From positions 1,302,001-1,366,000 of the forward strand of contig NZ_CP131935.1 of NCBI RefSeq assembly GCF_030704305.1: DNA of 64,000 nt, in the 5' to 3' direction. The notes under the pieces were generated by a model. The model saw only the letters and a program-made list of their open reading frames with translations, was not told the DNA's origin and ran no database searches. This document shows positions 44,772 through 54,414 of this stretch, piece after piece. Source of the DNA: Massilia sp. R2A-15. GTDB taxonomy: Bacteria > Pseudomonadota > Gammaproteobacteria > Burkholderiales > Burkholderiaceae_D. The position numbers were made by a program, and so were the translations under genes. Within the stretch, counting starts at the first letter, position 1. Every line of letters starts with the position of its first letter.

Positions 44772-45625
44772 GCGTAGCTTCCTTTCATGGTTGCGACAAA
44801 CAGGTCGGCAACGCTGATGTTGCGGGTTTCGCCGAGAGTGGACAGTTGGGTGCGCGGCACGCCGTCGAACAGCATCACCGACTTGCCGAACACGGTGCGG
44901 CGGTCGATCGGCTGCAGCGCGTTGGCGGCGTTCACTTTGTCCTGCGGCACCATCACTTCCGTGTAGCGCTCGCCCACTTCGTCCATCGAGGCGGCGAGGA
45001 TGATCTTGCCGTCGCGGATGAACATCAGGTCGGTCAGGATGTGTTCGACTTCTTCCACCTGGTGGGTGGTGATGACGATGGTCTTGCCTTCGTCGAAGTA
45101 GTCTTCCAGCAGGTTGTGATAGAACTGCTTGCGGTAGATGATGTCCAGGCCCAGGGTCGGCTCGTCGAGTACCAGCAACTTGGCGTCGATCGCCATCACC
45201 AGCGCCAGGTGCAGCTGCACGATCATGCCTTTCGACATGGATTTGACCTTCATCGACGGCTTGAGCTTGGTCGCGGCGAGGTAGCGCTCGGCCTTCTCGC
45301 GGTCGAACTTCGGATGCACGCCGGCGACGAAGTCGATCGCTTCGCTGACCTTCAGCCAGCGCGGCAGGATGGCGACGTCGGCGATGAAGCAGACGTTCTT
45401 CATCAGCTCGTCGCGCTGGGTGCGCGGGTCCAGGCCCAGCACGCGCAGTTCGCCGTCGAACGGCACCAGGCCCAGCGCCGCTTTCAGGGTGGTGGTCTTG
45501 CCCGAGCCGTTAGGGCCGATCAGGCCGACGATGCGGCCGGCCGGGATGTCGAAGTCGATGCCGTCGACGGCGGCCTGCTTGCCGTAGCGCTTGGTCAGGC
45601 CGCGTGCGGAGATAGCGGCGCTCAT
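44768..45625 (-). CDS. ABC transporter ATP-binding protein
   Basis: The 285-residue ATPase has Walker A GPNGSGKTTTLKAALG, a signature-like region SMSKGMIVQLHLALVMA, where the usual LSGGQ is replaced by MSKGM as in YtrB-like ATPases, and Walker B LLVLDEPTLGLD. The H-loop follows in ITTHQVEEVEHIL. It starts at ATG 45625 after GGGAGG and overlaps the upstream GntR stop as ATGA. It drives the ABC-2 permease at 43779. Confidence 0.93.
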   Translation of the reverse strand: MSAAISARGLTKRYGKQAAVDGIDFDIPAGRIVGLIGPNGSGKTTTLKAALGLVPFDGELRVLGLDPRTQRDELMKNVCFIADVAILPRWLKVSEAIDFVAGVHPKFDREKAERYLAATKLKPSMKVKSMSKGMIVQLHLALVMAIDAKLLVLDEPTLGLDIIYRKQFYHNLLEDYFDEGKTIVITTHQVEEVEHILTDLMFIRDGKIILAASMDEVGERYTEVMVPQDKVNAANALQPIDRRTVFGKSVMLFDGVPRTQLSTLGETRNISVADLFVATMKGSYA

Positions 45626-45990
45626 GCTGAACCTCCCGGCGTGGCCGTGCGAAGCAGTTGTTCGAGGTCCAGGCCCAGCAGCCGGATCCGCTCGACCATT
45701 GCCGGCCACTCTTCGCGCACGAAGCGCTCGCGTTCGCTTGCCAGCAGTTTCTCGCTGGCGCCTTCGGTAACATACATGCCGATCCCCCTTCTTTTTTCTA
45801 CGAGATTGTCGTCGACCAGTTCCTGGTATGCCTTGGATACGGTGATCGGGTTGAGCTGGTATTCCGCTGCGATCTGGCGCACCGAGGGCAGGGCGTCGCC
45901 CGCCTTCAGTGCGCCATCGAGCATCATACCGATGACCCGATCCTTGAGTTGCCGATAAATCGGCGTATTGTCGTTCCAGCCTATCGTCAT
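45622..45990 (-). CDS. GntR-family regulator, YtrA-like
   Basis: The 122-residue regulator begins MTIGWNDNTPIYRQLKDRV. The winged helix includes LKAGDALPSVRQIAAEYQLNPITVSKAYQELV, and a short C-terminal helical part ends at 122, the size of the YtrA branch, which lacks a large effector domain. Such proteins repress their own transporter operon. A strong promoter overlapping a palindrome lies directly upstream. The stop overlaps the ATPase start. Confidence 0.92.
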   Translation of the reverse strand: MTIGWNDNTPIYRQLKDRVIGMMLDGALKAGDALPSVRQIAAEYQLNPITVSKAYQELVDDNLVEKRRGIGMYVTEGASEKLLASERERFVREEWPAMVERIRLLGLDLEQLLRTATPGGSA

Positions 45991-46041
45991 GTTTGACTCT
46001 CCTGGGCCTGTTGGTGGTGTGATGAAGTGGTGTTGTAGTGA

Positions 46042-46069
46042 AGTATAACAGTGACTTTTGACGTGTCAA
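46042..46069 (-). promoter_or_regulatory. Sigma-70 promoter of the GntR-ABC operon with overlapping palindrome
   Basis: On the reverse strand TTGACA (46069-46064) and TATACT (46047-46042) are separated by 16 bases, close to consensus. The -35 lies inside TTGAC-GT-GTCAA (46058-46069), an inverted repeat suited to a GntR dimer. Autoregulation by the first gene is therefore likely. The same 95-base gap separates the operon from the divergent DUF488 gene. Confidence 0.75.
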
Positions 46070-46085
46070 CAACTTCTTGATACAT

Positions 46086-46643
46086 ATGAAAACACCGAAT
46101 ATTCCGCTGGTCTGCACGATCGGCCACTCGAACCGCGCGCTGGACGACTTCGTCGATCTGCTCAAGCGCAATCAGATCGAGCATGTGCTCGATGTGCGAA
46201 CGGTGCCGCGTTCGCGCCACAATCCGCAGTTCGCACAGGACGCGCTGCCGGACTCCCTGAACGCGGTGGGGATCGCCTACACGCATCTGCCCGGCCTCGG
46301 CGGATTGCGCCATGCGCGCGCCGATTCGCCCAATACGGGCTGGCGGAACGCGTCGTTCCGAGGCTACGCCGATTACATGCAGACGCCGGAGTTTGCAGAG
46401 AATGTGGAGCGGGTAGCGGAGCTGGCACGGTTCCAGCGATGCGTGCTGATGTGCGCCGAAGCGGTGCCGTGGCGCTGCCACCGCTCGATGATCGGGGATG
46501 CGCTGCTGGTGAGGGGCGTGCAAGTGGAAGACATCATCGGCCCGGGCGCGCGCAAGGCGCACCGCCTGACGCCGTTCGCCGTCGTCGATGGCACGACGAT
46601 CACCTATCCGGGGTCTGGTCCTGCGGACCTGACCCCATCTTAG
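46086..46643 (+). CDS. DUF488 family protein with C-terminus supplied by a repeat
   Basis: The 185-residue protein starts at ATG 46086. It has the DUF488 blocks TIGHSNRALDDFVDLLKRN, LDVRTVPRSRHNPQF and LMCAEAVPWRCHRSMI with conserved Cys, Arg and His. The last 11 residues (PGSGPADLTPS region) are encoded by the family A repeat at 46610-46636, which brings a new stop codon. The original C-terminus was probably lost or changed by the insertion. Molecular function of the family is not settled. It is divergent from the GntR operon. Confidence 0.88.
   Translation: MKTPNIPLVCTIGHSNRALDDFVDLLKRNQIEHVLDVRTVPRSRHNPQFAQDALPDSLNAVGIAYTHLPGLGGLRHARADSPNTGWRNASFRGYADYMQTPEFAENVERVAELARFQRCVLMCAEAVPWRCHRSMIGDALLVRGVQVEDIIGPGARKAHRLTPFAVVDGTTITYPGSGPADLTPS
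46610..46636. repeat. REP-like hairpin, family A (copy 5, within a CDS end)
   Basis: GGGGTC-T-GGTCC-TGC-GGACC-T-GACCCC forms a near-perfect hairpin. It lies inside the 3' end of the DUF488 gene, encoding its last residues. Confidence 0.85.
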
Positions 46644-46851
46644 CTTCGTCGCGAAATGGATCAGACTAACCCCCGATTCATCGTGGCGCGCCTCGTCATC
46701 GCGCGATGAATAGTTCCAAATGAAAATACCTTGCCCGGCGTCATAAGTAGCCTCCGGGAAATTGATTTAATAAGTCCTTGCCTGGCGAATGAAGTGGTTT
46801 TCAACCCTTTCGAGGCGGCCACGCCGCTTCCACTTAACCGGACGGACTTAA

Positions 46852-49092
46852 ATGAACAAAAATCCAAGAAACGCGGCAATGCTGGTTGCGGGCCTGTGTG
46901 CGATGACGACGGCCGTTATAGTGGGGTGCGGCGGGGGCGGCGGCTCGAGCTCCAGTCCACCGCCACCGGCCCCAACTTATTTGCTGGGCGGGACCGTGAG
47001 TGGTCTTAGTGAAGGAGGCAAGCTGACGATTGCGAATGGGAGCGACACTGTCGTGGTTGGTGCCAACGGCGGCTTCACCTTTCCAAATAGGTTGGGCTCC
47101 GGCGCCAGCTACAAGGTATCACTGACCAATTCGCCCCGCGGACACGATTGCCGCTTGAGCAACGCCGCTGCGATTGTTGCCAGTGCCGATGTTACTTCAA
47201 TCAGCGTGCAATGTATTCCCGTTGCGCTTGCCGGAATGGAAGTCGTCTTGCACCAACCGACAGGGCTCGCCATAGACGCGGAGGGGAACGCGTATGTGGC
47301 GGATTCTTATTATCACCTGATTCAGAAAATTACCCCGGCCGGCGTCGTCAGCATCTTCGCGGGCGCGAAGAATGGTGGCGCGGGTAATGTCGATGGCACT
47401 GCTGGCGATGCGCGGTTCAATTTCGATAATGGCACTGCGATGATCGTAGATCGCGACGCAAACCTGATCGTAACCGACTCATGCAGTCAGTCGATCCGTA
47501 AAGTGACAAAGGCGGGAATTGTGACGACGGTGGCAGGGCGTGGTTCTGCAACCTGTACTTCCTTTTCCACAGTAAAAGATGGCGTGGGGAGTGCGGCCGG
47601 TTTCACCAATATACGAGCTATAGCGCTCGACATCAACGGCGACTACCTCGTGTCCGACGGACAGTATGCCATCCGCCGCGTGACACCGGCCGGGGTGGTT
47701 TCCACAATACGATGGACCTCGCCGGCGCTGGCTGGGAGTGCTGAGCGTTTGGATTACGTTTCGAAACTGACTGTTGACAAAAACGGCACCATCTACGCGC
47801 TAGGCAGTAGTGGGTCCAGGGTATGGAAAATCGCTAACGGCCTTGCGGTCCCATTCGCCGGCGGCGCGGTGGCCACAACCTCAGCGGTCGACGGCGTGGG
47901 CGCCGCTGCAGGCTTCCGCTCTCCCCAAGCGCTGACAAGCGACAACGGGGGCAACCTTTATGTTTCCGACTGGGCCACGATGCGCAAAATCAGCCCTGAC
48001 GGCACCGTGTCCACGCTCGCGGGTGCCTATCCCCCTCCCTCTACCATTAATCCGCCTCCACCTGATGCAATAGACGGTACCGGGGCGGCAGCCCGCTTTC
48101 TCGGTTTCGGCGCCATCGCGGCGGACCCTTCGGGCAAGATCATTGCGCTTGACGAGGGTTGGGCTACCTTGCGTTACATCACCGCTCAGGGTGTCGTAAC
48201 GACCCATCCCGGTACCCCTTTGACCAAACAGTACCGGGACGGTGTTGGCGGTTCGGCACGATTCACCTCTTCCGCTCTCAGTTTAGCGCCCACAATCGAT
48301 GCAAAAGGCAATATTTTTGTCCGTGACTTTTACACGGTCCGAATGATCACGCCAGACGGAACGGTAAGCCGGTATGCGGGGACTTTTGGTTTGACCAGCG
48401 CCGTTGATGGAAGTAAGGACATCGCAACGCTCGGTTTGAATGGTCCGATGGCCGCTGACAACGCCGGCAACCTGTACTTTTCGAGCGCGGTTGCTGTGGG
48501 GCTACGGAAAATCGGGTCCAGCACGGTATCTACGGTATTCCAGCGGCCGGAATTGGCTAACGCCACGGCTGTAGCGGTCAGTCCCTCGGGAAATCTCGCG
48601 GTCGCTAGTATGGGTACGGTCAGAGTGTATTCGCCGGACGGTACGGTCTTGGACACCATCGATCAACCCAGGATCGTTGCGTCGCTTGGCAAAAGCGATT
48701 CGTCGTCATTCGGTATCATTCTCGGACTGGTCTACGATCCAAGTGGCAATTTGTTTATTGGCGATCTGTCCAACTCGGTTATTCATAAACTGAGCAAAGA
48801 AGGTAAGCTATCGGTGTTTGCAGGGACGCCGCGGGTAACAGGATTTGCGGACGGTGCGCCGGGAACGGGAACCTTATCCGTGGGATCTCTCACGATGGAT
48901 TCTAGCGGCAATTTGTACACCATGCGCGGGGTGAGGGTGAATGAGGTTGTGCTTCGGAAGATCACACCATCAGGTGTGATATCAACCCTGTCAACGCCGT
49001 GGGAAAATATCCCGATATCGGGAGTTACATACGGAAATGGTCGCTTGTATGCGATGTCACAAAATGCGCTGATGCAGATGTGGGTTCCGTAA
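46852..49092 (+). CDS. NHL-repeat beta-propeller lipoprotein
   Basis: The 746-residue lipoprotein has signal MNKNPRNAAMLVAGLCAMTT ending VIVGC (C26), then a Gly/Ser/Pro linker. Residues 42-125 look like a small beta-sandwich (YLLGGTVSGL...GGFTFP). After that come repeated NHL-type blades, each with patterns such as GLAIDAEGNAYVADSYYHLI, IRKVTKAGIVTTVAGRG and ALTSDNGGNLYVSDW. It is probably displayed on the outer membrane and may bind carbohydrate or protein. Base composition appears lower in GC than its neighbours, with many A/T-ending codons, suggesting a different history. Confidence 0.85.
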   Translation: MNKNPRNAAMLVAGLCAMTTAVIVGCGGGGGSSSSPPPPAPTYLLGGTVSGLSEGGKLTIANGSDTVVVGANGGFTFPNRLGSGASYKVSLTNSPRGHDCRLSNAAAIVASADVTSISVQCIPVALAGMEVVLHQPTGLAIDAEGNAYVADSYYHLIQKITPAGVVSIFAGAKNGGAGNVDGTAGDARFNFDNGTAMIVDRDANLIVTDSCSQSIRKVTKAGIVTTVAGRGSATCTSFSTVKDGVGSAAGFTNIRAIALDINGDYLVSDGQYAIRRVTPAGVVSTIRWTSPALAGSAERLDYVSKLTVDKNGTIYALGSSGSRVWKIANGLAVPFAGGAVATTSAVDGVGAAAGFRSPQALTSDNGGNLYVSDWATMRKISPDGTVSTLAGAYPPPSTINPPPPDAIDGTGAAARFLGFGAIAADPSGKIIALDEGWATLRYITAQGVVTTHPGTPLTKQYRDGVGGSARFTSSALSLAPTIDAKGNIFVRDFYTVRMITPDGTVSRYAGTFGLTSAVDGSKDIATLGLNGPMAADNAGNLYFSSAVAVGLRKIGSSTVSTVFQRPELANATAVAVSPSGNLAVASMGTVRVYSPDGTVLDTIDQPRIVASLGKSDSSSFGIILGLVYDPSGNLFIGDLSNSVIHKLSKEGKLSVFAGTPRVTGFADGAPGTGTLSVGSLTMDSSGNLYTMRGVRVNEVVLRKITPSGVISTLSTPWENIPISGVTYGNGRLYAMSQNALMQMWVP

Positions 49093-49129
49093 GGGGCTCA
49101 TCGAGTACGTCCTGTAATGCCAGCGCGGA

Positions 49130-49897
49130 TCAGTCCGCGCTGGTTCCGTCCCAGGCGTAGCGGCTTATGTCGCCATTTGAGTTAACCGCGATCCAGCCGC
49201 CTCTGCGCGGCTCGGCATCGAGTTCCCAGTCGGGCAGCACGAAGCGTTGGCGCGCGCCGTGCTCATGCAGGGCGGGGCGGTGGGTGTGACCATGGATGAT
49301 GATGTCGGCGTCGGTTGAAACATGCAGCGCATCGATCGCCGCCGGCGTCACGTCCATAATCGCCAGCGTCTTGCCTGTGTGCGCTTCCCGGCTGCCTTCG
49401 CGCAGGCCGGCGATGATCGCCTTTCGCTGCGCCAGCGGCATCGCCAGGAATTGCTGCTGCCAGACAGGATCCCGCACCTGCTTGCGAAACGCCATGTAGC
49501 TGACATCGTCTGTGCACTCGGCGTCGCCGTGAACCAGCGCGATGCGGCGTCCTCCGATGACGGCCACGTGCGGCTCGGCCAGCAAAGTCAAGCCCGCCGC
49601 CTGCGCAAAGCGCTCGCCCACGAGAAAATCGCGGTTGCCCGCTATCCAGTACACCGCCACGCCGGCGTCGCTGACGGCGCGGATCGCGTCGATGACGGAT
49701 TTATTGAAAGGGGAATCGAGGTCGTCGTCGCCTGCCCAGTATTCGAACAGGTCGCCGAGAAGATACAGTTCGCGCGCCGCCATCGCGTGTTCCGCCAGGA
49801 AGCGGAAAAACGCCGCGGCGGTGCGCGGGTGCGATTCCTGCAGGTGGAGGTCGCTGACAAATAGCGCGATCGCGCGCGCGGGCATGCTCATCGCCAT
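49130..49897 (-). CDS. lpxH: UDP-2,3-diacylglucosamine diphosphatase
   Basis: The 255-residue metallophosphatase is read from ATG 49897; ATG 49891 and TTG 49930 are other possible starts. Metal-binding motifs are in order: LFVSDLHLQ, YLLGDLFEYWAGDD, WIAGNRDFLVG, LVHGDAECTDD and IIHGHTHRPALHE. It cleaves UDP-diacylglucosamine to lipid X in lipid A synthesis. It starts 33 bases after the ppiB stop, in the same direction. Confidence 0.93.
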   Translation of the reverse strand: MAMSMPARAIALFVSDLHLQESHPRTAAAFFRFLAEHAMAARELYLLGDLFEYWAGDDDLDSPFNKSVIDAIRAVSDAGVAVYWIAGNRDFLVGERFAQAAGLTLLAEPHVAVIGGRRIALVHGDAECTDDVSYMAFRKQVRDPVWQQQFLAMPLAQRKAIIAGLREGSREAHTGKTLAIMDVTPAAIDALHVSTDADIIIHGHTHRPALHEHGARQRFVLPDWELDAEPRRGGWIAVNSNGDISRYAWDGTSAD

Positions 49898-49930
49898 GCT
49901 ACCGGATTCACTTGCCCGCGGATCATCCAA

Positions 49931-50425
49931 TTACGCCAGAACTTCGACTTTTTCGATGATCACGGCGTCGTTCGGCACGTCGGCGAACATGCCGCTGCGG
50001 CCGGTCTTGACCTTGTTGATCTTGTCGACCACGTCCATGCCTTCGACGACCTTGCCGAACACGGCGTAGCCCCAGCCGTCCTGGCCTGGATAGTCGAGGA
50101 AGGCGTTGTTTTTGGTGTTGATGAAGAACTGGGCCGATGCCGAGTGCGGATCGGAGGTGCGCGCCATTGCCAGCGTGTACTTGTCGTTCTTCAGGCCGTT
50201 CTTGGCTTCGTTCTCGACCGTCGCAGGTGCAGGCTTCTGCTTCATGCCTGGCTCGAAACCGCCACCCTGGATCATGAAGTCGGCGATCACGCGGTGGAAG
50301 ATCGTGTTGGAATAGTGGCCTTTGTTGGCGTAATCGATGAAGTTCGCAACCGTCTTCGGCGCTTTCTCGGCGTCCAGTTCGGCGGTGATGTTGCCCATGT
50401 TGGTGGTGATCAGTACTTTGGTCAT
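49931..50425 (-). CDS. ppiB: Cytoplasmic cyclophilin-type peptidyl-prolyl isomerase
   Basis: The 164-residue protein starts MTKVLITTNMGNITAELD. Catalytic core motifs are IFHRVIADFMIQGGG and AMARTSDPHSASAQFFIN. It lacks a signal peptide, which separates it from the homologous ppiA product upstream. It accelerates proline isomerisation in protein folding. It lies between ppiA and lpxH in the same orientation, 51 bases after ppiA. Confidence 0.95.
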   Translation of the reverse strand: MTKVLITTNMGNITAELDAEKAPKTVANFIDYANKGHYSNTIFHRVIADFMIQGGGFEPGMKQKPAPATVENEAKNGLKNDKYTLAMARTSDPHSASAQFFINTKNNAFLDYPGQDGWGYAVFGKVVEGMDVVDKINKVKTGRSGMFADVPNDAVIIEKVEVLA

Positions 50426-50476
50426 GATGTGCCCTTTAAATGTTGTTAGTTCGGGAATGCGTGAGCATCCGCTATT

Positions 50477-51070
50477 TTACCGTTTCACGACCGATGCCGA
50501 CTGAATCACGATCGGCACCACAGGCACGTTCTGCTGGCCCTTCACGTCGTCAACCACGACGCCCTTGATCTTGTCTACAACTTCCTGGCCCGAGACCACC
50601 TTGCCGAACACGGTGTAGCCGAAGCCGTCGCGGCCCGGGTAATCGAGTGGAGTATTCTCGGCAACGTTAATGAAAAACTGCGACGTGGCCGAATTAGGGT
50701 CGCCAGTGCGCGCCATCGCGATCGAGTAGGGGACGTTTTTCAGGCCGTTATTCGCTTCGTTCTTCACCGGAGGATTGTTCTTCTTGGTGACTAAATTCTT
50801 GTCCATGCCGCCGCCCTGGATCATGAAGCCGTCAATCACGCGGTGGAAAATCGTGCCTTTATAATGGCCGCTCTTGACGTACTGGAGGAAATTGGCGACC
50901 GTCTTCGGCGCCGCTTCCTGGTCCAGTTCGAGGACGATTTCGCCCATCGAGGTCTTCAGCGACACCTGCGGCATGTCGGCCGCGAGCACCGCGGTACCGA
51001 ACGACAGGCCGAAGAAAATGGTCAGGACACGCGCCAGCAGGGGCTTGAAGAACGAGGTGGATTCTTGCAT
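50477..51070 (-). CDS. ppiA: Periplasmic cyclophilin-type peptidyl-prolyl isomerase
   Basis: The 197-residue protein has a signal peptide (FFKPLLARVLTIFFGLSFGT to AVLAADM) and the cyclophilin core IFHRVIDGFMIQGGG and AMARTGDPNSATSQFFIN. It probably folds periplasmic or outer-membrane proteins. ATG 51070 is chosen because the signal peptide starts there. It is divergent from cysS across 262 bases. Confidence 0.93.
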   Translation of the reverse strand: MQESTSFFKPLLARVLTIFFGLSFGTAVLAADMPQVSLKTSMGEIVLELDQEAAPKTVANFLQYVKSGHYKGTIFHRVIDGFMIQGGGMDKNLVTKKNNPPVKNEANNGLKNVPYSIAMARTGDPNSATSQFFINVAENTPLDYPGRDGFGYTVFGKVVSGQEVVDKIKGVVVDDVKGQQNVPVVPIVIQSASVVKR

Positions 51071-51332
51071 GATAGCTTTCTGTAGGGGGAGTTTGCGCAA
51101 AGTGCTGTCAAGCCTTTTGCAGAAAAATAAACCTGACCCATATGCGGTCGGTGGAGTTTTTATCAATGCTATACTTTGCGCAGAACGTCCATTCTATCAA
51201 AGAAGAACAATACAGCGGGATCCGACGATATCGAATTAATACCGGTTTTTGCCGGTGCGTGCCTTTGCGGCATTCGCGCCTGCAACCGTATTGTCCGTGC
51301 GTTGCGTCCGCTCAAGATGAAGCAAGAGCCCG

Positions 51333-52718
51333 ATGAGCCAACTCAAGATTTACAACACGCTGGCGCGTGACAAGCAGGAATTCGTACCGATCGTTGCCGG
51401 CAAAGTCGGCATGTATGTTTGCGGCATGACGATCTACGATTACTGCCACATCGGCCACGCGCGCATGATGATGGCGTTCGACGTGGTGTTCCGCTGGCTG
51501 ACCGCATCGGGCTACGACGTCGCCTACGTGCGCAACATCACCGACATCGACGACAAGATCATCAAGCGCGCCGTGGAAAACGGCGAATCGATCTCGCAGC
51601 TGACTTCGCGCTTCGAAAAATACATGGACGAAGACACCACGGCGCTGGGCATCCTGCCACCGACCGTGGTGCCGCACGCGACCGCCTACGTGCCGCAGAT
51701 GCTGGGCATCATCGAGCTGCTCGAAAAGAAGGGCCTGGCCTACAAGTCGGACGACGGCGACGTCAATTACGCGGTGCGCAATTTCGAGGGCTACGGCAAG
51801 CTGTCGGGCAAATCGCTCGACGACCTGCGCGCCGGCGAGCGCGTGGACGTTAACACCGGCAAGCGCGATGCGCTCGACTTTGTGCTGTGGAAGGCGTCCA
51901 AGGAATCGGAGCCGGACGAAGTCAAATGGCCCTCGAAGTGGGGCAGCGGCCGTCCGGGCTGGCATATCGAGTGCTCGGCCATGTCGTGCGCCAACCTCGG
52001 CGAGCATTTCGACATCCACGGCGGCGGCGCCGACCTGCAGTTCCCGCACCACGAAAACGAGATCGCCCAGTCGGAAGGCGCGTTCGGCCAGCCGATGGTC
52101 AACTACTGGATGCACAACGGCTTCGTGCGCGTCGATAACGAGAAGATGTCCAAGTCGCTGGGCAACTTCTTCACGATCCGCGACGTGCTTAAAAAATACG
52201 ACGCCGAAGTGGTGCGCTTCTTCATCCTGCGCGCCCACTATCGCAGCCCGCTGAACTATTCGGACGCCCACCTCGATGACGCCAAGGGCGCGCTGACCCG
52301 GCTGTACACGGCGCTCGAGGGCTTCGACGTCGGCAACGGCAAGACCGCGGTGGACTGGACCGAACCGTACGCGGTGCGCTTCGCCGACGCGATGAACGAC
52401 GACTTCAACACGCCGATCGCGGTCGCCGTGCTGTTCGAGATGGCCAACGAACTCAATCGCACCAAATCGCTGGAGCTGGCGCGCCAGTACCGCGCGCTGG
52501 CGGACGTGATTGGCCTGCTCGGCCGCAGCCCGCAGGAATTCCTGCAAGGCGGCGCCGGCGAGGACGATGCGGCCATCGAAGAGGCGATTGCGCGGCGCAT
52601 CGAGGCAAAAAAAGCCCGCAACTTCGCCGAATCGGACAAGATCCGCGCCGAACTGCTCGCTGCCGGAATCATCCTCGAAGACAAGCCGGACGGCTCGACC
52701 AATTGGCGCCGGGCATGA
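51333..52718 (+). CDS. cysS: Cysteinyl-tRNA synthetase
   Basis: The 461-residue class I synthetase starts [20 protein letters not shown]. The zinc ligand and adenylate region is [18 protein letters not shown], with the HIGH motif as [12 protein letters not shown] and [12 protein letters not shown] carry further zinc and substrate ligands, and KMSKSLGNF is the KMSKS loop. It charges tRNA-Cys. The stop overlaps the next gene start. Confidence 0.97.
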   Translation: MSQLKIYNTLARDKQEFVPIVAGKVGMYVCGMTIYDYCHIGHARMMMAFDVVFRWLTASGYDVAYVRNITDIDDKIIKRAVENGESISQLTSRFEKYMDEDTTALGILPPTVVPHATAYVPQMLGIIELLEKKGLAYKSDDGDVNYAVRNFEGYGKLSGKSLDDLRAGERVDVNTGKRDALDFVLWKASKESEPDEVKWPSKWGSGRPGWHIECSAMSCANLGEHFDIHGGGADLQFPHHENEIAQSEGAFGQPMVNYWMHNGFVRVDNEKMSKSLGNFFTIRDVLKKYDAEVVRFFILRAHYRSPLNYSDAHLDDAKGALTRLYTALEGFDVGNGKTAVDWTEPYAVRFADAMNDDFNTPIAVAVLFEMANELNRTKSLELARQYRALADVIGLLGRSPQEFLQGGAGEDDAAIEEAIARRIEAKKARNFAESDKIRAELLAAGIILEDKPDGSTNWRRA

Positions 52719-53377
52719 TGGCGCTGAACAAGGACGCTGTGGGAACCGCCTCATTGCTGATCGAAGTTCCTCCGTACTGGGAAGAGGCGAAGATCGAGCT
52801 GATGAAGCGCGACCGCATCATGAAAAAGCTGATCCCGCAGTTTGGCGACCTGCACCTGGTCGGCCATCCGGACCCGTTCACGACGCTCGCGCGCTCGGTG
52901 GTCGGCCAGCAGGTGACCAACAAGGCGGCCGACGCCGCTTGGGCCAAGCTGATGATCGTCTGCCCGAAGATCACGCCGGCACAGGTGATCAAGGCCGGCG
53001 CGGAGCAGTTGTCCGCCTGCGGCCTGTCCAAGCGCAAGACCGAATACATCCTCGACCTGGCCGATCATTTCAAGGCCAAGCGGGTGCATGCAAATCAATG
53101 GGCGGAGATGGCCGACGAAGCCGTCATCGCCGAACTGGTGCAGATTCGCGGCATCACGCGCTGGACGGCCGAGATGTTCCTGATCTTCAATCTCCTGCGG
53201 CCGAACGTGCTGCCGCTTGACGACCCCGGCCTGATCCACGGGATCAGCCACAACTATTTCTCTGGCGAACCAGTATCCCGCAGCGATGCGCGCGAGGTCT
53301 CGGCCAACTGGGAGCCCTGGCGGACCGTCGCCACGTGGTATTTATGGCGTAGTCTCGATCCGGTTCCGGTAGAATAG
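52715..53377 (+). CDS. HhH-GPD DNA-3-methyladenine glycosylase (AlkA-like)
   Basis: The 220-residue protein starts at ATG 52715 or ATG 52718; both overlap the cysS stop. HhH-GPD features are [40 protein letters not shown], the hairpin [19 protein letters not shown], and the catalytic Asp in [11 protein letters not shown]. It removes alkylated bases from DNA. It has no iron-sulphur cluster cysteines and no AlkA N-terminal domain, so it is the short Mag-like type. Confidence 0.88.
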   Translation: MMALNKDAVGTASLLIEVPPYWEEAKIELMKRDRIMKKLIPQFGDLHLVGHPDPFTTLARSVVGQQVTNKAADAAWAKLMIVCPKITPAQVIKAGAEQLSACGLSKRKTEYILDLADHFKAKRVHANQWAEMADEAVIAELVQIRGITRWTAEMFLIFNLLRPNVLPLDDPGLIHGISHNYFSGEPVSRSDAREVSANWEPWRTVATWYLWRSLDPVPVE

Positions 53378-53436
53378 CGCTTGTATCGGCCCCGCTGAGG
53401 ATCTCGCGTGGCCAGCATAATAATTTCGGAGGACCA

Positions 53437-54414
53437 ATGATTAAAACAACTTTCCTCAATTTTGAGCAGCCGATTGCCGAGCTCGATTCCAAGATTGAAG
53501 AACTGCGCTTCGTGCAAGACGATTCGGCCGTCGACATCTCCGAAGAGATCGACCGCCTGGCCAAGAAGAGCCAGCAGCTGACCAAGGACATCTACGCCAA
53601 GCTGACGCCATGGCAAGTGTCGCAGATCGCGCGCCACCCGCAGCGTCCGTACACGATGGACTACGTCAACGAAATCTTCACCGATTTCCATGAACTGCAT
53701 GGCGACCGTTCGTACGCGGACGACCTGTCGATCGTCGGCGGCCTGGCCCGCTTCAACGGCCAGTCGTGCATGGTCATTGGCCACCAGAAGGGTCGCGACA
53801 CCAAAGAGCGCGCGATGCGCAACTTCGGCATGCCGAAGCCGGAAGGCTACCGCAAGGCGATGCGCCTGATGAAGCTGGCCGAGAAATTCGGCTTGCCGAT
53901 CTTCACCTTCGTTGACACCCCGGGGGCGTTCCCTGGCATCGACGCCGAAGAGCGCGGCCAGTCCGAAGCGATCGGCCACAACCTGTACGTGATGGCCGAA
54001 CTGAAAGTGCCGCTGATCGCCACCATCATCGGCGAAGGCGGCTCCGGCGGCGCGCTGGCGATCGCGGTCGGCGACGCGGTGCTGATGCTGCAATATTCGA
54101 CCTACTCGGTGATTTCGCCGGAAGGCTGCGCCTCGATCCTGTGGAAGTCCGCCGAGCGCGCGTCCGACGCCGCCGACGCACTTGGCTTGACCGCGCACCG
54201 CCTGAAGGCGATGGGCCTGATCGACAAGATCATCAACGAACCGCTGGGCGGCGCCCACCGCGATCCGAAGCAGATGGGCGTCATGCTCAAGCGCGCGCTG
54301 GCCGATTCGCTGCGCCAGTTCCAGGGCATGAAGACTAAGGACTTGCTGGAAGCGCGTCATCAGAAGCTGATGAGCTACGGTAAATTCAAAGAAACCATGC
54401 CGGCAGAAGAGTGA
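53437..54414 (+). CDS. accA: Acetyl-CoA carboxylase carboxyltransferase subunit alpha
   Basis: The 325-residue protein starts at ATG 53437 after GGAGG. Features are [19 protein letters not shown] at the N-terminus, the oxyanion and CoA-binding [16 protein letters not shown], and [15 protein letters not shown]. With AccD it transfers carboxyl from biotin to acetyl-CoA, giving malonyl-CoA for fatty acid synthesis. accD is not in the window. Its stop overlaps the tilS GTG. Confidence 0.97.
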   Translation: MIKTTFLNFEQPIAELDSKIEELRFVQDDSAVDISEEIDRLAKKSQQLTKDIYAKLTPWQVSQIARHPQRPYTMDYVNEIFTDFHELHGDRSYADDLSIVGGLARFNGQSCMVIGHQKGRDTKERAMRNFGMPKPEGYRKAMRLMKLAEKFGLPIFTFVDTPGAFPGIDAEERGQSEAIGHNLYVMAELKVPLIATIIGEGGSGGALAIAVGDAVLMLQYSTYSVISPEGCASILWKSAERASDAADALGLTAHRLKAMGLIDKIINEPLGGAHRDPKQMGVMLKRALADSLRQFQGMKTKDLLEARHQKLMSYGKFKETMPAEE

